A stretch of DNA of 64,000 nucleotides, taken from positions 248,001-312,000 of the forward strand of contig CAVYNE010000031.1 in assembly GCA_963769715.1 (NCBI GenBank), given 5' to 3'. The notes beneath the pieces are model-generated. The model saw only the letters and a list, made by a program, of their open reading frames with translations. It was not told the origin of the DNA and did not search any database. Numbering within the stretch: the first letter of the stretch is position 1; each line of letters starts with the position of its first letter. Origin of the DNA: Palsa-504 sp963769715. Lineage in GTDB: Bacteria > Actinomycetota > Actinomycetes > Streptosporangiales > Streptosporangiaceae. This document shows, piece after piece, positions 27,981-36,358 of the stretch. A program made the translations under genes and the position numbers.

Positions 27981-29722
27981 GGGTTTACCGGCCGTGGTTT
28001 GGAGGTTTTGCGAAGTTCCTTCCTGGCCTGCAGGTCCGCCTTGCGGTATCCGTGGAAATGACCCGGGTGGTACAGGTGGGAGCGGCTGCCGCCGACGGCC
28101 AGGCCAGGGCCGACCAGCACCAGCGTGTGCTTCCAGAGCTTGCGTTCCTTGATGGTGGCGGCCAGGTCGGCCAGGGCGCAGTGCTCGATCAGCTCGTCCG
28201 GCCAGGTCACCTGGTAGGCCACGACGCACGGGGTGTCCGGCGGGTAGCCGCCGGCCAGCAGTTCGTCCTGCAGCTGGCCGGAGCGCGCGGCCGAGAGGAA
28301 CAGCGCCATCGTCGTCTGGTGGCGGGCGAACTCGGCCACCTGCTCGCCCGGCGGCATCGGGGTCTTGCCGCCGCCGAGCCTGGTCAAGATCACCGACTGG
28401 GCGACCTCCGGGATGGTCAGCTCGCGCCCGATCCGCGCCGCCACCGCGGTGAAGCTGGACACGCCGGGCACGATCTCGGTGTCCAGGCCGAGGGTTTGAC
28501 ACTGCTCGAGCTGTTCCTGGATAGCGCCCCATAGCGAGGGGTCACCGGAGTGGACGCGGGCGACGTTCAGTTTCTGCTGGGCCGCCCGCTCGTAGTAGGG
28601 CAGCACGCCCTCCATCGGGAGTTGGGCGGAGTCGACGATCTCGGCGTCTGGTTGTGCGTGCGTCAGCACGTCCGGGTGTACCAGGCTCGACGCCCAGATC
28701 ACCACGTCGGCGGCGGCTATGGCCTGCGCGCCGCGCAGCGTCAGCAGGTCCGGCGCCCCGGGACCGGCTCCCACGAAGAACACCCGCCCCCCGGGGCTCA
28801 GTTCTTTGGCCTGGGCGGAAGGCTCGTCTTTGGCCCGGGCGGAAGGCTCCTCTTTGGCCCGGGCGGAAGGCTCACGGGCCAGCGATCCTCCCCGGCTGAT
28901 TCGGGGCACGGGGGCGATCAGGGTGGACAAATACGGAATATCCGTGGCGGCCTCGGCGGGGCGCAGGACTTCGGCGGCGGGGGCGACGACCTCGCCGGCG
29001 AGGCCGAGGCGGGAGCCGATGACGGCGCCGTCCAGGCGGCCGGCCGCGTGCAGGCGGTCCCGCAGGATGGCGGCCGCGGGGCTGGCGGCGGCACCTACCT
29101 TGTAGCCGACGACGGCTCCGCCGCCGGCCAGCGCCTGGTCCAGGGCACCGACGCCGCCGTTGAGCGGGACGAGCGTGACCGGTTCGGTGCCCTCGGCCAG
29201 CGAGATGCCGGCCCGGGAGGCCAGGTCCTGCATGGCGGTGATGCCGGCGACGGTCTCCACCGTCACCTCGGGGACCAGGTCGCGGACGGTCTGGGCCAGG
29301 TAGCTGAACGTCGAGTACAGGTTGGGGTCGCCGAGGGTACCGAACGCGACCGTGGCAGCGCCCGCGGCGAACTCCGCCGCCACCGCGGCCGCCGCCGTTT
29401 GCCAGGCCGCGGCTCGCCGCGGCGTGACGCCGCCGGTGTCGTTCAGCGCGAACTCCAGGCGCTTGACCCGGTCCGCGCCGATGTACGCGCGGATGATCGT
29501 CTCGGCCCGGCCTGGACCCAAAGGACCCAAAGGACCCAAAGGACCCAAATTCTCGGGGGGCGCGGCGGCGCCGGGATCGAGGCCGGGATCGGCCCCGGGA
29601 TCGGGGACCGCCAGTACCGGGACCAGCACCACGTCGGCCTCGCGGAGCACGCGGACGGCCTTGACCGTGACCAGTTCTGGGTCCCCAGGCCCGACGCCCA
29701 CCCCGATCAGCCGCTTCATCAC
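27977..29722 (-). CDS. cobI: Fusion of precorrin-2 C20-methyltransferase (CobI) and precorrin-4 C11-methyltransferase (CobM)
   Basis: A 581-residue fusion of two tetrapyrrole methylases. Residues 1-280 are CobI/CbiL (LIGVGVGPGDPELVTVKAVRVL, VAFGTLGDPNLYSTFSYL, VETVAGITAMQ). Residues 310-581 are CobM/CbiF (VFFVGAGPGAPDLLTLRGAQAI, ARVHSGDPSLWGAIQEQ, EIVPGVSSFTA). The linker carries three 8-residue EPSARAK(E/D) repeats, and CobI contains a (GPL)n insert near residue 60 before ETIIRAYIG. CobI and CobM are separate proteins in model organisms. Confidence 0.93.
   Translation of the reverse strand: MMKRLIGVGVGPGDPELVTVKAVRVLREADVVLVPVLAVPDPGADPGLDPGAAAPPENLGPLGPLGPLGPGRAETIIRAYIGADRVKRLEFALNDTGGVTPRRAAAWQTAAAAVAAEFAAGAATVAFGTLGDPNLYSTFSYLAQTVRDLVPEVTVETVAGITAMQDLASRAGISLAEGTEPVTLVPLNGGVGALDQALAGGGAVVGYKVGAAASPAAAILRDRLHAAGRLDGAVIGSRLGLAGEVVAPAAEVLRPAEAATDIPYLSTLIAPVPRISRGGSLAREPSARAKEEPSARAKDEPSAQAKELSPGGRVFFVGAGPGAPDLLTLRGAQAIAAADVVIWASSLVHPDVLTHAQPDAEIVDSAQLPMEGVLPYYERAAQQKLNVARVHSGDPSLWGAIQEQLEQCQTLGLDTEIVPGVSSFTAVAARIGRELTIPEVAQSVILTRLGGGKTPMPPGEQVAEFARHQTTMALFLSAARSGQLQDELLAGGYPPDTPCVVAYQVTWPDELIEHCALADLAATIKERKLWKHTLVLVGPGLAVGGSRSHLYHPGHFHGYRKADLQARKELRKTSKPRPVNP
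28804..28875. repeat. Three 24-base in-frame repeats in cobI-cobM linker
   Basis: Three copies of CTTTGGCCYGGGCGGAAGGC plus four variable bases encode the EPSARAK linker between the CobI and CobM domains. Confidence 0.88.
29514..29549. repeat. Four 9-base in-frame repeats in the CobI domain
   Basis: Four perfect GGACCCAAA units encode Gly-Pro-Leu repeats inside the CobI domain, in a loop before the conserved ETIIRAYIG segment. Confidence 0.9.
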
Positions 29723-31194
29723 GACGTTACTTCCGCGGCGATGCCGCAGGCGGCGGTGAACCTGGCGGCCGCGGCCGGGTGGCCGGCCCAGTGCGTGTGC
29801 AGGTAGGACGCCACGCCCGATCCGGTGACGGTGACATGGCCTTCGAGCTCGCCGGTACCGAACCGCCAGGCGGGCCGGTCACCGCGGCCCGGGACCGTCA
29901 CGGTGCGGTGGAACTCATGGCCGCGCACGACGTCGCCCGCCCGGGCCAGCACCGAATCCGTCACGGCGACGGCGTGCCGGTAGCCGAGGGTCAGCTTCGG
30001 GGTCATCGTGGCCCGCACGTCGAGGACGCCGCACATGGGCCGGTCGTCCAGGGTCCGGGCCAGGTAGAGCAGCCCCGCGCATTCGGCGGCGACCGGCGCG
30101 CCGCGGCGGGCCAGCGCGGCCACCTGCCCGCGCAGCCGCTCGTTGGCGGACAACTCGGCCGCGTGCACCTCGGGGAAGCCGCCGCCGAGGATCAGCCCGC
30201 CGGTTCCCGCGGGCAGGTCCTCGTCCCGCAGCGGGTCGAACCGGGCCACCCGCGCCCCGGCCGCCTCGAGCAGTTCGGTCTGCTCGGTGTAGCCGAACGT
30301 GAAGGCCGGCCCGCCGGCCACGGCGATGACCGGTGCGGGACGGGTCGGATCTGGTGTCCCCGGGGGTTCCCAGGGCAGAGCAGTCAGGGCGGGGGCGCGC
30401 CCGGCCAGGGCGAGCAGGGCATCCAGGTCGCAGGAGGCGGCGATCAGGGCGCCCATCTGATCAATGGCCTGGCCGGCCACCGCCTCGCGCTCGGCGGCCG
30501 GGATCAGGCCGAGGTGCCGGGACGGCGTGGCAATCGGTTCGGTCCGTCTGATCGCGCCGTAGACCGGCATGCTGGAGGAGGCGAGCGCCTCCCGGAGCAG
30601 CCGTTCGTGCCGGTCGGACGCGACCCGGTTCAAGATCACGCCGTCGACCGGAGTCCGCGGGTCGAAGCCGGCGAAGCCGGCCACCAGCGCGGCCACCGAA
30701 CGCCCGGCCCGCGCCGCGTCCACCACGAGCACCACCGGAGCGCCGAGCAGCCGGGCCACGTGCGCGGTGGACCCGAAGCCAGCATCTTCCCGGGCAGGGG
30801 GAGTCTGGGGGGACGGGCCCCCCCTAAGGGGGGTCTGGGGGGATCGGTCCCCCCAGGAGCGGGGGGGTCTGGGGGGGTCGTCCCCCCGGCTAGCACTGTC
30901 GACGCCGTCGAACAGGCCCATCACGCCTTCGATGACCGCGATCTGCGCGCCGGCCGCGCCGTGCAGGAACAGCGGCGCGATCAGGTCCTCGCCGCACAGA
31001 AACGGGTCCAGGTTCCGCGGCGGCCGGCCCGTGGCCAGCGCGTGGTAGCCGGGGTCGATGTAGTCGGGGCCGACCTTGTGCCCGGAGGTGGCGAGCCCCC
31101 GCGCGCGCAGCGCCGCCATCAGCCCGCAGGCCATTGTGGTCTTGCCGCAGCCGGACGCCGGGGCGGCGATGACCAGGCGCGGGATGGCTACCAT
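29719..31194 (-). CDS. cobB: Cobyrinate / hydrogenobyrinate a,c-diamide synthase
   Basis: A 491-residue glutamine amidotransferase. The N-terminal BioD-type ATPase has the P-loop APASGCGKTTMACGL and GHKVGPDYIDPGYH; the C-terminal GATase has the nucleophile in AAECAGLLYLA and a closing LHTHWAGHP. Between GLFDGVD and GSTAHVARLLG a roughly 35-residue Pro/Arg/Gly insert (about residues 101-136), encoded by G-run/C-run DNA, interrupts the ATPase domain. Outside the insert the protein looks functional. Overlaps cobO by seven bases and cobI-cobM by four. Confidence 0.94.
   Translation of the reverse strand: MVAIPRLVIAAPASGCGKTTMACGLMAALRARGLATSGHKVGPDYIDPGYHALATGRPPRNLDPFLCGEDLIAPLFLHGAAGAQIAVIEGVMGLFDGVDSASRGDDPPRPPRSWGDRSPQTPLRGGPSPQTPPAREDAGFGSTAHVARLLGAPVVLVVDAARAGRSVAALVAGFAGFDPRTPVDGVILNRVASDRHERLLREALASSSMPVYGAIRRTEPIATPSRHLGLIPAAEREAVAGQAIDQMGALIAASCDLDALLALAGRAPALTALPWEPPGTPDPTRPAPVIAVAGGPAFTFGYTEQTELLEAAGARVARFDPLRDEDLPAGTGGLILGGGFPEVHAAELSANERLRGQVAALARRGAPVAAECAGLLYLARTLDDRPMCGVLDVRATMTPKLTLGYRHAVAVTDSVLARAGDVVRGHEFHRTVTVPGRGDRPAWRFGTGELEGHVTVTGSGVASYLHTHWAGHPAAAARFTAACGIAAEVTS
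30783..30893. repeat. G-run/C-run insert inside cobB
   Basis: A 110-base patch made of alternating G5-7 and C6-7 runs with two internal GGGGGxTCTGGGGGG-like copies and the core GGGGGGTCGTCCCCCC (30872-30887), the reverse complement of the cobA core. It keeps the reading frame but adds about 35 residues to the ATPase domain. Confidence 0.65.
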
Positions 31195-31784
31195 TCGATG
31201 CCCTTCTGCCCCTTCTGGCCGTCGTCCATGGGGTGCTTGACCTTCGTCATCTCCGTCACCAGGTCAGCCGCCTCGACCAGCTTGGGGTCGGCGTCGCGAC
31301 CGGTGATCACCACGTGCTGCTGGCCGGGCCGGGCGGCGAGCACGCTGAGCACCTCGTCGACGTCCACCCAGCCCCACTTCATCGGGTAGGTGAACTCGTC
31401 GAGCACGTACAGGCGGTAGGTCTGCGCGGTCAGGTCCCGTGTTATCTGCGCCCAGCCTTCGGCGGCCTGCTCGGCCTGGCTGCCGGCGTCCCGCTGGATC
31501 CAGGACCAGCCCTCGCCCATCTTGTTCCAGCTGACCGCGCCGCCCTGGCCGGTCTGGCCGAGCAGGCGGAGCGCCCGCTCCTCGCCGACCCGCCACTTCG
31601 CCGACTTGACGAACTGGAAGACCCCGACCGGCCACCCCTGGTTCCAGGCGCGCAGCGCCAGGCCGAAGGCGGCGGTGGACTTCCCCTTGCCCGGCCCGGT
31701 GTGCACGATGACCAGCGGGCGGTTGCGCCGTTGCCGGGTGGTGAGGCCGTCGTCCGGGATGTGCTCAGGATTTCCCTGGGGCAT
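31188..31784 (-). CDS. cobO: Cob(I)yrinic acid a,c-diamide adenosyltransferase
   Basis: A 198-residue CobA/CobO-type adenosyltransferase. The P-loop VHTGPGKGKSTAAFGLALRA is at about 28-47. Family blocks GVFQFVKSAKW, WNKMGEGWSWI and LYVLDEFTYPMKWGW follow. It transfers the 5'-deoxyadenosyl group from ATP to Co(I). It shares one base with the chelatase stop and overlaps cobB. Confidence 0.95.
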   Translation of the reverse strand: MPQGNPEHIPDDGLTTRQRRNRPLVIVHTGPGKGKSTAAFGLALRAWNQGWPVGVFQFVKSAKWRVGEERALRLLGQTGQGGAVSWNKMGEGWSWIQRDAGSQAEQAAEGWAQITRDLTAQTYRLYVLDEFTYPMKWGWVDVDEVLSVLAARPGQQHVVITGRDADPKLVEAADLVTEMTKVKHPMDDGQKGQKGIEW

Positions 31785-33961
31785 CAGGCGACCCTATTTC
31801 TTTCCGGCCCGCGGGTCATCTGCCGGGCGACGCCAGCCAGACCGGAGCTAGCCTCAAGTTCGTCAAGGCGGAACAGCATGGCTCCCAACTGGACCGCGAG
31901 CCGTTCGGCCAGGCCGAGGCGCAGGGTCGACGCCTCGCAGTCCACCACTACGCTGGCCACCCCGGCCAGCATGACCGCGGCCCTGGTCAGGTCGGCGTCG
32001 CTGCCGCTGGTGGCCCGGCCGTCGGTGACCACGACGAGCAGGGCGCGGCGGCGGGGATCCCGCAGCCGTTCGGCCGCCAGCACGCGCGCCGCCTTGGCCA
32101 GGCCCGCCGCGAGCGGGGTCCGGCCGCCAGTGGCCAGGCTGGTCAGACGGCGGGCGGCGGCCTCCACCGAGGAGGTGGGCGGCAGCGCGAGCTCGGCTCC
32201 GGCGCCGCGGAACGTGACCAGCCCCACCTTGTCGCGGCGCTGGTAGGCATCCAGCAGCAGCGACAGGACTGCGCCCTTGACCGCGCGCATCCGCTGCCGG
32301 GCCGCCATCGACCCGCTGGCGTCCACGGCGAAAAGCACCAGGTTCCCCTCCCGACCCTCCCGCACCGCCTGCCGCAGGTCGGCCGGAGCCAGGGTTAGGC
32401 GCCAGGTGGCCGCCCGCCGGGCGATTTCATGATCGTGAACAGTTTTGGACACTATTTGTCCCGAACTGCTCACGATCATGGGGCTGGGGGCCTGGGAGGC
32501 GGGTGCGGGCGGAGTGGCGTTCGGCCCGCGGACCACGGCGGCGCGGACGGTGGCGGGGAGGTGCAGGGCGAAGGGGCGGTCCTGCGGGACGCGGGCGCTC
32601 ACGGTGCGGCCGAACGGGCCGCGGGCGGCGGAGCGGCGGCCTGGGGCGCCTTCGCCCACGCCGGGCACGGTCAGCAGCCGGGCGCGGAACGGGGCCGCCG
32701 GGGACACCGGCTGGGAAGCCGGCGCGCTCGGCGGGGCCGCCTGCTGAGCGTCTGTGGCCTGGCTAGCCTGGCTGGGCGGCTGGGGTGAGAGATTCTCGTG
32801 GCCATTCGGCTGGCCGCTGGGGCCGCCGGGACCATCTGGGTCATCTGGGTCATCTGGGCCGCTGGGGTCATCTGGGCCGCTGGGGTCCTCGGGGCCGCTG
32901 GGGTCCTCGGGGCCGCTGGGGTCCTGGGGGGCTGCTTCCCGCAGGGCATCGTCCAGGGCTTGCTCGTCGAGGCCGGGGGCGTCGAAGGGGTCGCGGCGGC
33001 GCCGGTGCGGCAGGGCCAGCCGGGCCGCGGTGCGGATATCCTCCTCCGTCACCACGTCCCGGCCACTCCAGGCGGCCAGGGCGATCGCGGTCCGGGCGGT
33101 GACCAGGTCGGCACGCATGCCGTCCACGCCGAACGCGCCGCAGACGGCGCAGATCTGGCGGAGCACGGCGTCGGGCAGCTCCACTTGCGCGAGCCGGGCT
33201 CGGGCCGCGACCACCTGCCCGGCCAGCGCCGCGGTGTCGGCGTCGAAGCGCCGGGCGAACGCGGCGGGATCCGCCTCGAAGGCGAGCCTGCGGCGGACCA
33301 CCTCGGCTCGTTCGGCCGGATCGGTGCTCGCTGTGACCTGGACAGTGAGCCCGAACCGGTCGAGAAGCTGCGGGCGCAGCTCGCCTTCTTCCGGGTTCAT
33401 GGTGCCGACCAGCAGGAAACGCGAGGCGTGCCGGACCGAGACGCCCTCGCGCTCCACGTAGTTCACGCCCAGCGCGGCGGCATCGAGCAGCAGGTCGACC
33501 AGGTGGTCATGGAGCAGGTTGACCTCGTCGACGTAGAGCACGCCGCGGTGCGCCGCAGCGAGCAGGCCGGGCTGGAAGGCAGTCGTGCCCGCGGTCAGCA
33601 CGCGCTCGATGTCGAGCGAGCCGGTCAGCCGGTCCTCGGTAGCCCCCACCGGCAGTTCGGCTAGCGTGACGGCACGCAGCTCAGGAAAAGAAACGGCATC
33701 GTGCGGCCCCGCCGGGCAGCCGGGCTCTGGCGCGGCGGGATCGCAGGAGTAAGGACAGCCGGGGACCACGGGAACCGGCGGCAGCAGCGCGGCCAGCCCG
33801 CGGACCATGGTCGACTTGGCGGTGCCCTTCTCGCCGCGGACCAGGACACCCCCGATGGCGGGCGACACCGCGTTGAGCAGCAGCGCCAGCTTCAGATCCG
33901 CCATCCCGACGATGCCGGCGAACGGATAGGCACTGTGCTTATTCCCGGCCGTCGTCGCCAT
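31784..33961 (-). CDS. Cobaltochelatase ChlI-ChlD-type fusion subunit
   Basis: A 725-residue protein joining an AAA+ MoxR/ChlI domain (Walker A GEKGTAKSTM at 43-52, LYVDEVNLLHDH Walker B, LLDRF) to a C-terminal VWA domain with the MIDAS motif VDASGSMAAR. The linker (about 340-500) is Pro/Gly/Asp-rich with DPSGPE/D repeats. Such fusions work with CobN as the ATP-dependent cobalt chelatase. A 23-base inverted repeat sits in frame just before the VWA domain. It is the first gene behind the cobalamin riboswitch, with a GGAAGGA ribosome site. Confidence 0.92.
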   Translation of the reverse strand: MATTAGNKHSAYPFAGIVGMADLKLALLLNAVSPAIGGVLVRGEKGTAKSTMVRGLAALLPPVPVVPGCPYSCDPAAPEPGCPAGPHDAVSFPELRAVTLAELPVGATEDRLTGSLDIERVLTAGTTAFQPGLLAAAHRGVLYVDEVNLLHDHLVDLLLDAAALGVNYVEREGVSVRHASRFLLVGTMNPEEGELRPQLLDRFGLTVQVTASTDPAERAEVVRRRLAFEADPAAFARRFDADTAALAGQVVAARARLAQVELPDAVLRQICAVCGAFGVDGMRADLVTARTAIALAAWSGRDVVTEEDIRTAARLALPHRRRRDPFDAPGLDEQALDDALREAAPQDPSGPEDPSGPEDPSGPDDPSGPDDPDDPDGPGGPSGQPNGHENLSPQPPSQASQATDAQQAAPPSAPASQPVSPAAPFRARLLTVPGVGEGAPGRRSAARGPFGRTVSARVPQDRPFALHLPATVRAAVVRGPNATPPAPASQAPSPMIVSSSGQIVSKTVHDHEIARRAATWRLTLAPADLRQAVREGREGNLVLFAVDASGSMAARQRMRAVKGAVLSLLLDAYQRRDKVGLVTFRGAGAELALPPTSSVEAAARRLTSLATGGRTPLAAGLAKAARVLAAERLRDPRRRALLVVVTDGRATSGSDADLTRAAVMLAGVASVVVDCEASTLRLGLAERLAVQLGAMLFRLDELEASSGLAGVARQMTRGPERNRVA
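32429..32479. repeat. 23-base inverted repeat inside the chelatase gene
   Basis: Left arm 32429-32451 and right arm 32457-32479 match at 20 of 23 positions around a CTATT loop. The arms begin ATGATCGTGA and the outermost 10 bases are identical. It is translated in frame as part of the region just before the VWA domain (MIVSSSGQIVSKTVHDHE), which is otherwise Pro/Ala-rich, so it looks inserted. Confidence 0.8.
32820..32925. repeat. In-frame 9/18-base repeats in the chelatase linker
   Basis: Repeated CTGGGGTC(C/A)TC and GGGGCCG units encode DPSGPE, DPSGPD and DDP repeats in the AAA-VWA linker. Confidence 0.75.
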
Positions 33962-33989
33962 AGAGCCAGTCCTTCCCGGGTTTCCTCGC

Positions 33990-34135
33990 CCGACGTCCGG
34001 AACTCGCGGCAGCCGGAGTCTCTGGCTCCCGGGCTAAGACGGCGGTTACGTGGGTCGCGCCCGGTCACAGTTGCGGGACAGCCCCGGATTCGCACCGGAG
34101 TTCCTCCGCTTTGCTGCCTCCGCACAGCATGGCAC
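33990..34135 (-). promoter_or_regulatory. Cobalamin riboswitch (B12 box)
   Basis: On the minus strand the conserved core reads GGAGGAACTCCGGTGCGAAT, then CCGGGGCTGTCCCGCAACTG followed by TGACC. The B12-box segment AGCCAGAGACTCCGGC lies at 34012-34027. It ends about 30 bases before the chelatase gene start (33961). It should repress the downstream operon when adenosylcobalamin or methylcobalamin is abundant, probably by masking the GGAAGGA ribosome site, since no obvious terminator with U-run follows. Confidence 0.93.
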
Positions 34136-34442
34136 ACCAGCCGGCGCGATGGGGGCCAGGGTGCCAGGAGGGCTGGCCTGCCGGGAAGGCTGGAGCGCCA
34201 GTTAGGACTGTGTCCGCTTACCCGCCGGGTACACTGACCCGGGTTTGCCCCGGGCCATACGTTGCCAGCCATTCACCAGGAAACTCTCAGCGCATGCAGG
34301 TAGCGTGAGCGAACGGAAACCGGTAGAACCGGATGGCGAATCAAGGCGTCCGCGACCAGCCGGACATGACCTGCCAAGAACCACGCGACCTGGCATGTAA
34401 TCGGCACGTTACACATATTTCTAGATGCTGAACGGAGCACGC
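34136..34442. other. Intergenic region between the cobalamin operon and the epimerase gene
   Basis: Contains the promoters for the minus-strand riboswitch and the plus-strand epimerase. AT-richer sequence (TTACACATATTTCTAG, 34409-34424) just upstream of the epimerase is a plausible promoter region. No gene is seen. Confidence 0.4.
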
Positions 34443-35363
34443 ATGGCGAATCGTTCCCGTGTCCTGGTGACCGGCGGCGCCGGCTTCATCGGCCGCCGGG
34501 TGGTCCGCGCTTTGCTGGCCGAAGGGCATGAGGTTACCGTGGCCGACCTGCGGTCATTCCCCGACATGGCGGTGCGTTCGGTCATCGGGGACCTGTGCGA
34601 GGAGGACGTACCCGCGCGGGCCGTCCGGCCGGGGACCGATGTGATCATCCACCTGGCCGCCATCACCTCGGTGCTGGCCTCGGTGCAGGACCCGGTCAGT
34701 ACCCACCGGCTCAACGTGGACGCCACCGCCCGGCTGCTCGAACTGGCCCGTGAGAACGAGGTGGAGACCTTCCTGCTCGCGTCGACGAACGCGGCCGTCG
34801 GCGCCGGCAGCGCCGCGGGCGAGGTCATCACCGAGCGAACCGTGCTCCGCCCGCTCACGCCGTACGGCGCGACCAAGGCGGCCGCCGAGATGCTGCTCGG
34901 CAGCTACGCCAACTGCTACGGCATCACCGGCGCGGCGCTGCGGTTCTCCAACGTCTACGGCCCGGGGATGGCCGAGAAGGACAGCTTCATCCCCCGGCTG
35001 ATGCGCGCGGCCCGCGACGGCGAGGGCGTCCAGGTCCGCGGCGACGGCAGCATGCTCCGCGATGTGGTGCACGTGGACAACATCGTCCAGGGCATCGGAG
35101 TGGCCTGGCGAGCCCGGCACAACGGCCCGCTGATCCTCGGCGCCGGCCGGTCGGTCTCGGTCGCCGACATGGTGGCAACGGCCCGCCGGGTCACCGGCGC
35201 CCCCATTCCGGCCGAGCACGTGCCGGTCCCCAACGGCGAGATGCCGGCCGTGGTGCTCGACATCTCGGCGGCGACGGCACTCGGCTACCAGCCCGCGTAC
35301 GACCTGGAATCCGGCATGGCCACGGTCTGGCCGGACTTTTCCCCCGAGGGGACGCACGCATGA
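34443..35363 (+). CDS. NAD-dependent sugar-nucleotide epimerase/dehydratase
   Basis: A 306-residue extended short-chain dehydrogenase: NAD motif VTGGAGFIGRRV at the N-terminus, the catalytic YGATKAAAE (YxxxK) near residue 145, and RFSNVYGPG. Closest in look to UDP-glucose 4-epimerase-like enzymes. The ATG at 34443 has GGAG at a good distance and is preferred over 34425. It overlaps the GT2 gene by four bases, so the two likely act in one glycan pathway. Substrate unknown. Confidence 0.88.
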   Translation: MANRSRVLVTGGAGFIGRRVVRALLAEGHEVTVADLRSFPDMAVRSVIGDLCEEDVPARAVRPGTDVIIHLAAITSVLASVQDPVSTHRLNVDATARLLELARENEVETFLLASTNAAVGAGSAAGEVITERTVLRPLTPYGATKAAAEMLLGSYANCYGITGAALRFSNVYGPGMAEKDSFIPRLMRAARDGEGVQVRGDGSMLRDVVHVDNIVQGIGVAWRARHNGPLILGAGRSVSVADMVATARRVTGAPIPAEHVPVPNGEMPAVVLDISAATALGYQPAYDLESGMATVWPDFSPEGTHA

Positions 35364-36358
35364 TCTACAGCAATCCGCGGGACCAGGTGGTGGACGACGA
35401 GGCCGTCAAGGCGTTCATTGACGCCTACGGCGAGCGCGCCACCAGCCTTCCCCCGGTCGCGATCGTGATCGCCGCCTACAACGAGGCGGGCGCCATCGGC
35501 CCGGTTATCCAGGCGCTGCCCGCCGAGATCTGCGGCCTGGCCACGGCGGCCATCGTGGTCGCCGACGGCTGCGCCGACGGCACCGCGACCGAGGCCGCCG
35601 CGGCCGGCGCGATGGTCTGCGACGTGCCGGTCAACCGCGGCCAGGGCGCCGCGCTGCGGCTCGGCTACCGGCTGGCCCGCGAGGGCGACGCCGGCTACAT
35701 CGTGACGACCGACGCGGACGGCCAGTACAACCCGGCGGAGATGGGCACCGTGCTGGCGCCTGTGGTGGCCGGCGAGGCGGACTTCGTCACCGGCTCCCGG
35801 CGGCTCGGCAGCCAGGAGACCAAGGACATGATCCGCCGCACCGGGGTCCGGTTCTTCGCCAGCACGATCAGCCTGCTGACCGGGCAGAAGATCAGCGACA
35901 CGACGTTCGGGCTGCGGGCCATGCGCGCCGAGGTGACCGGCGCCGTCCAGCTCTCCCAGCCCCAGTACCAGGCCTCCGAGCTGCTCATCGGGGTCATCAC
36001 CCACGGCTACAAGGTGACCGAGGTGCCCGCTACCATCCAGCGGCGCCGGGTGGGTGAGAGCAAGAAGGGTCAGAACCCGCTCTACCGGCTGCACCTGCCG
36101 GGCGTGAACAACCTGTTCTACGGGCTGCGCTTCGCGCGGGTGGCCTACGGCACCTGGTGGCGCGAGCGTCAGCGGACCAGCCGGGACAAGCGATCCGCTA
36201 ACTCCGGGTCGGCGGGCGCCTCGTCGGGCAGCGCGCGCATCGGGCCGGTCGACTCCGCGGCTCGGGCGAACGGCTCGGGCCCGGGGTCGGTCGAGGCCAG
36301 TGCCTCTTCAGCGGCACCGGGCGCGGCCTGGCCGGCGGATCCGGCGAAGAGGACGTAG
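35360..36358 (+). CDS. Family 2 glycosyltransferase (polyprenyl-phosphate mannosyl/glucosyltransferase type)
   Basis: A 332-residue GT-A enzyme: VAIVIAAYNEAGAIGPVI, VVADGCADGTA, VTTDADGQYNP (DxD metal site) and VTGSRRLG, DTTFGLRAM. It is the DPM1-like type that loads sugar onto polyprenyl phosphate. The last 63 codons (low-complexity Ser/Gly/Ala) lie antisense to the 3' end of the GtrA gene. Such GT2 enzymes commonly pair with GtrA-type membrane proteins. Co-translated with the epimerase (ATGA overlap). Confidence 0.88.
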   Translation: MIYSNPRDQVVDDEAVKAFIDAYGERATSLPPVAIVIAAYNEAGAIGPVIQALPAEICGLATAAIVVADGCADGTATEAAAAGAMVCDVPVNRGQGAALRLGYRLAREGDAGYIVTTDADGQYNPAEMGTVLAPVVAGEADFVTGSRRLGSQETKDMIRRTGVRFFASTISLLTGQKISDTTFGLRAMRAEVTGAVQLSQPQYQASELLIGVITHGYKVTEVPATIQRRRVGESKKGQNPLYRLHLPGVNNLFYGLRFARVAYGTWWRERQRTSRDKRSANSGSAGASSGSARIGPVDSAARANGSGPGSVEASASSAAPGAAWPADPAKRT

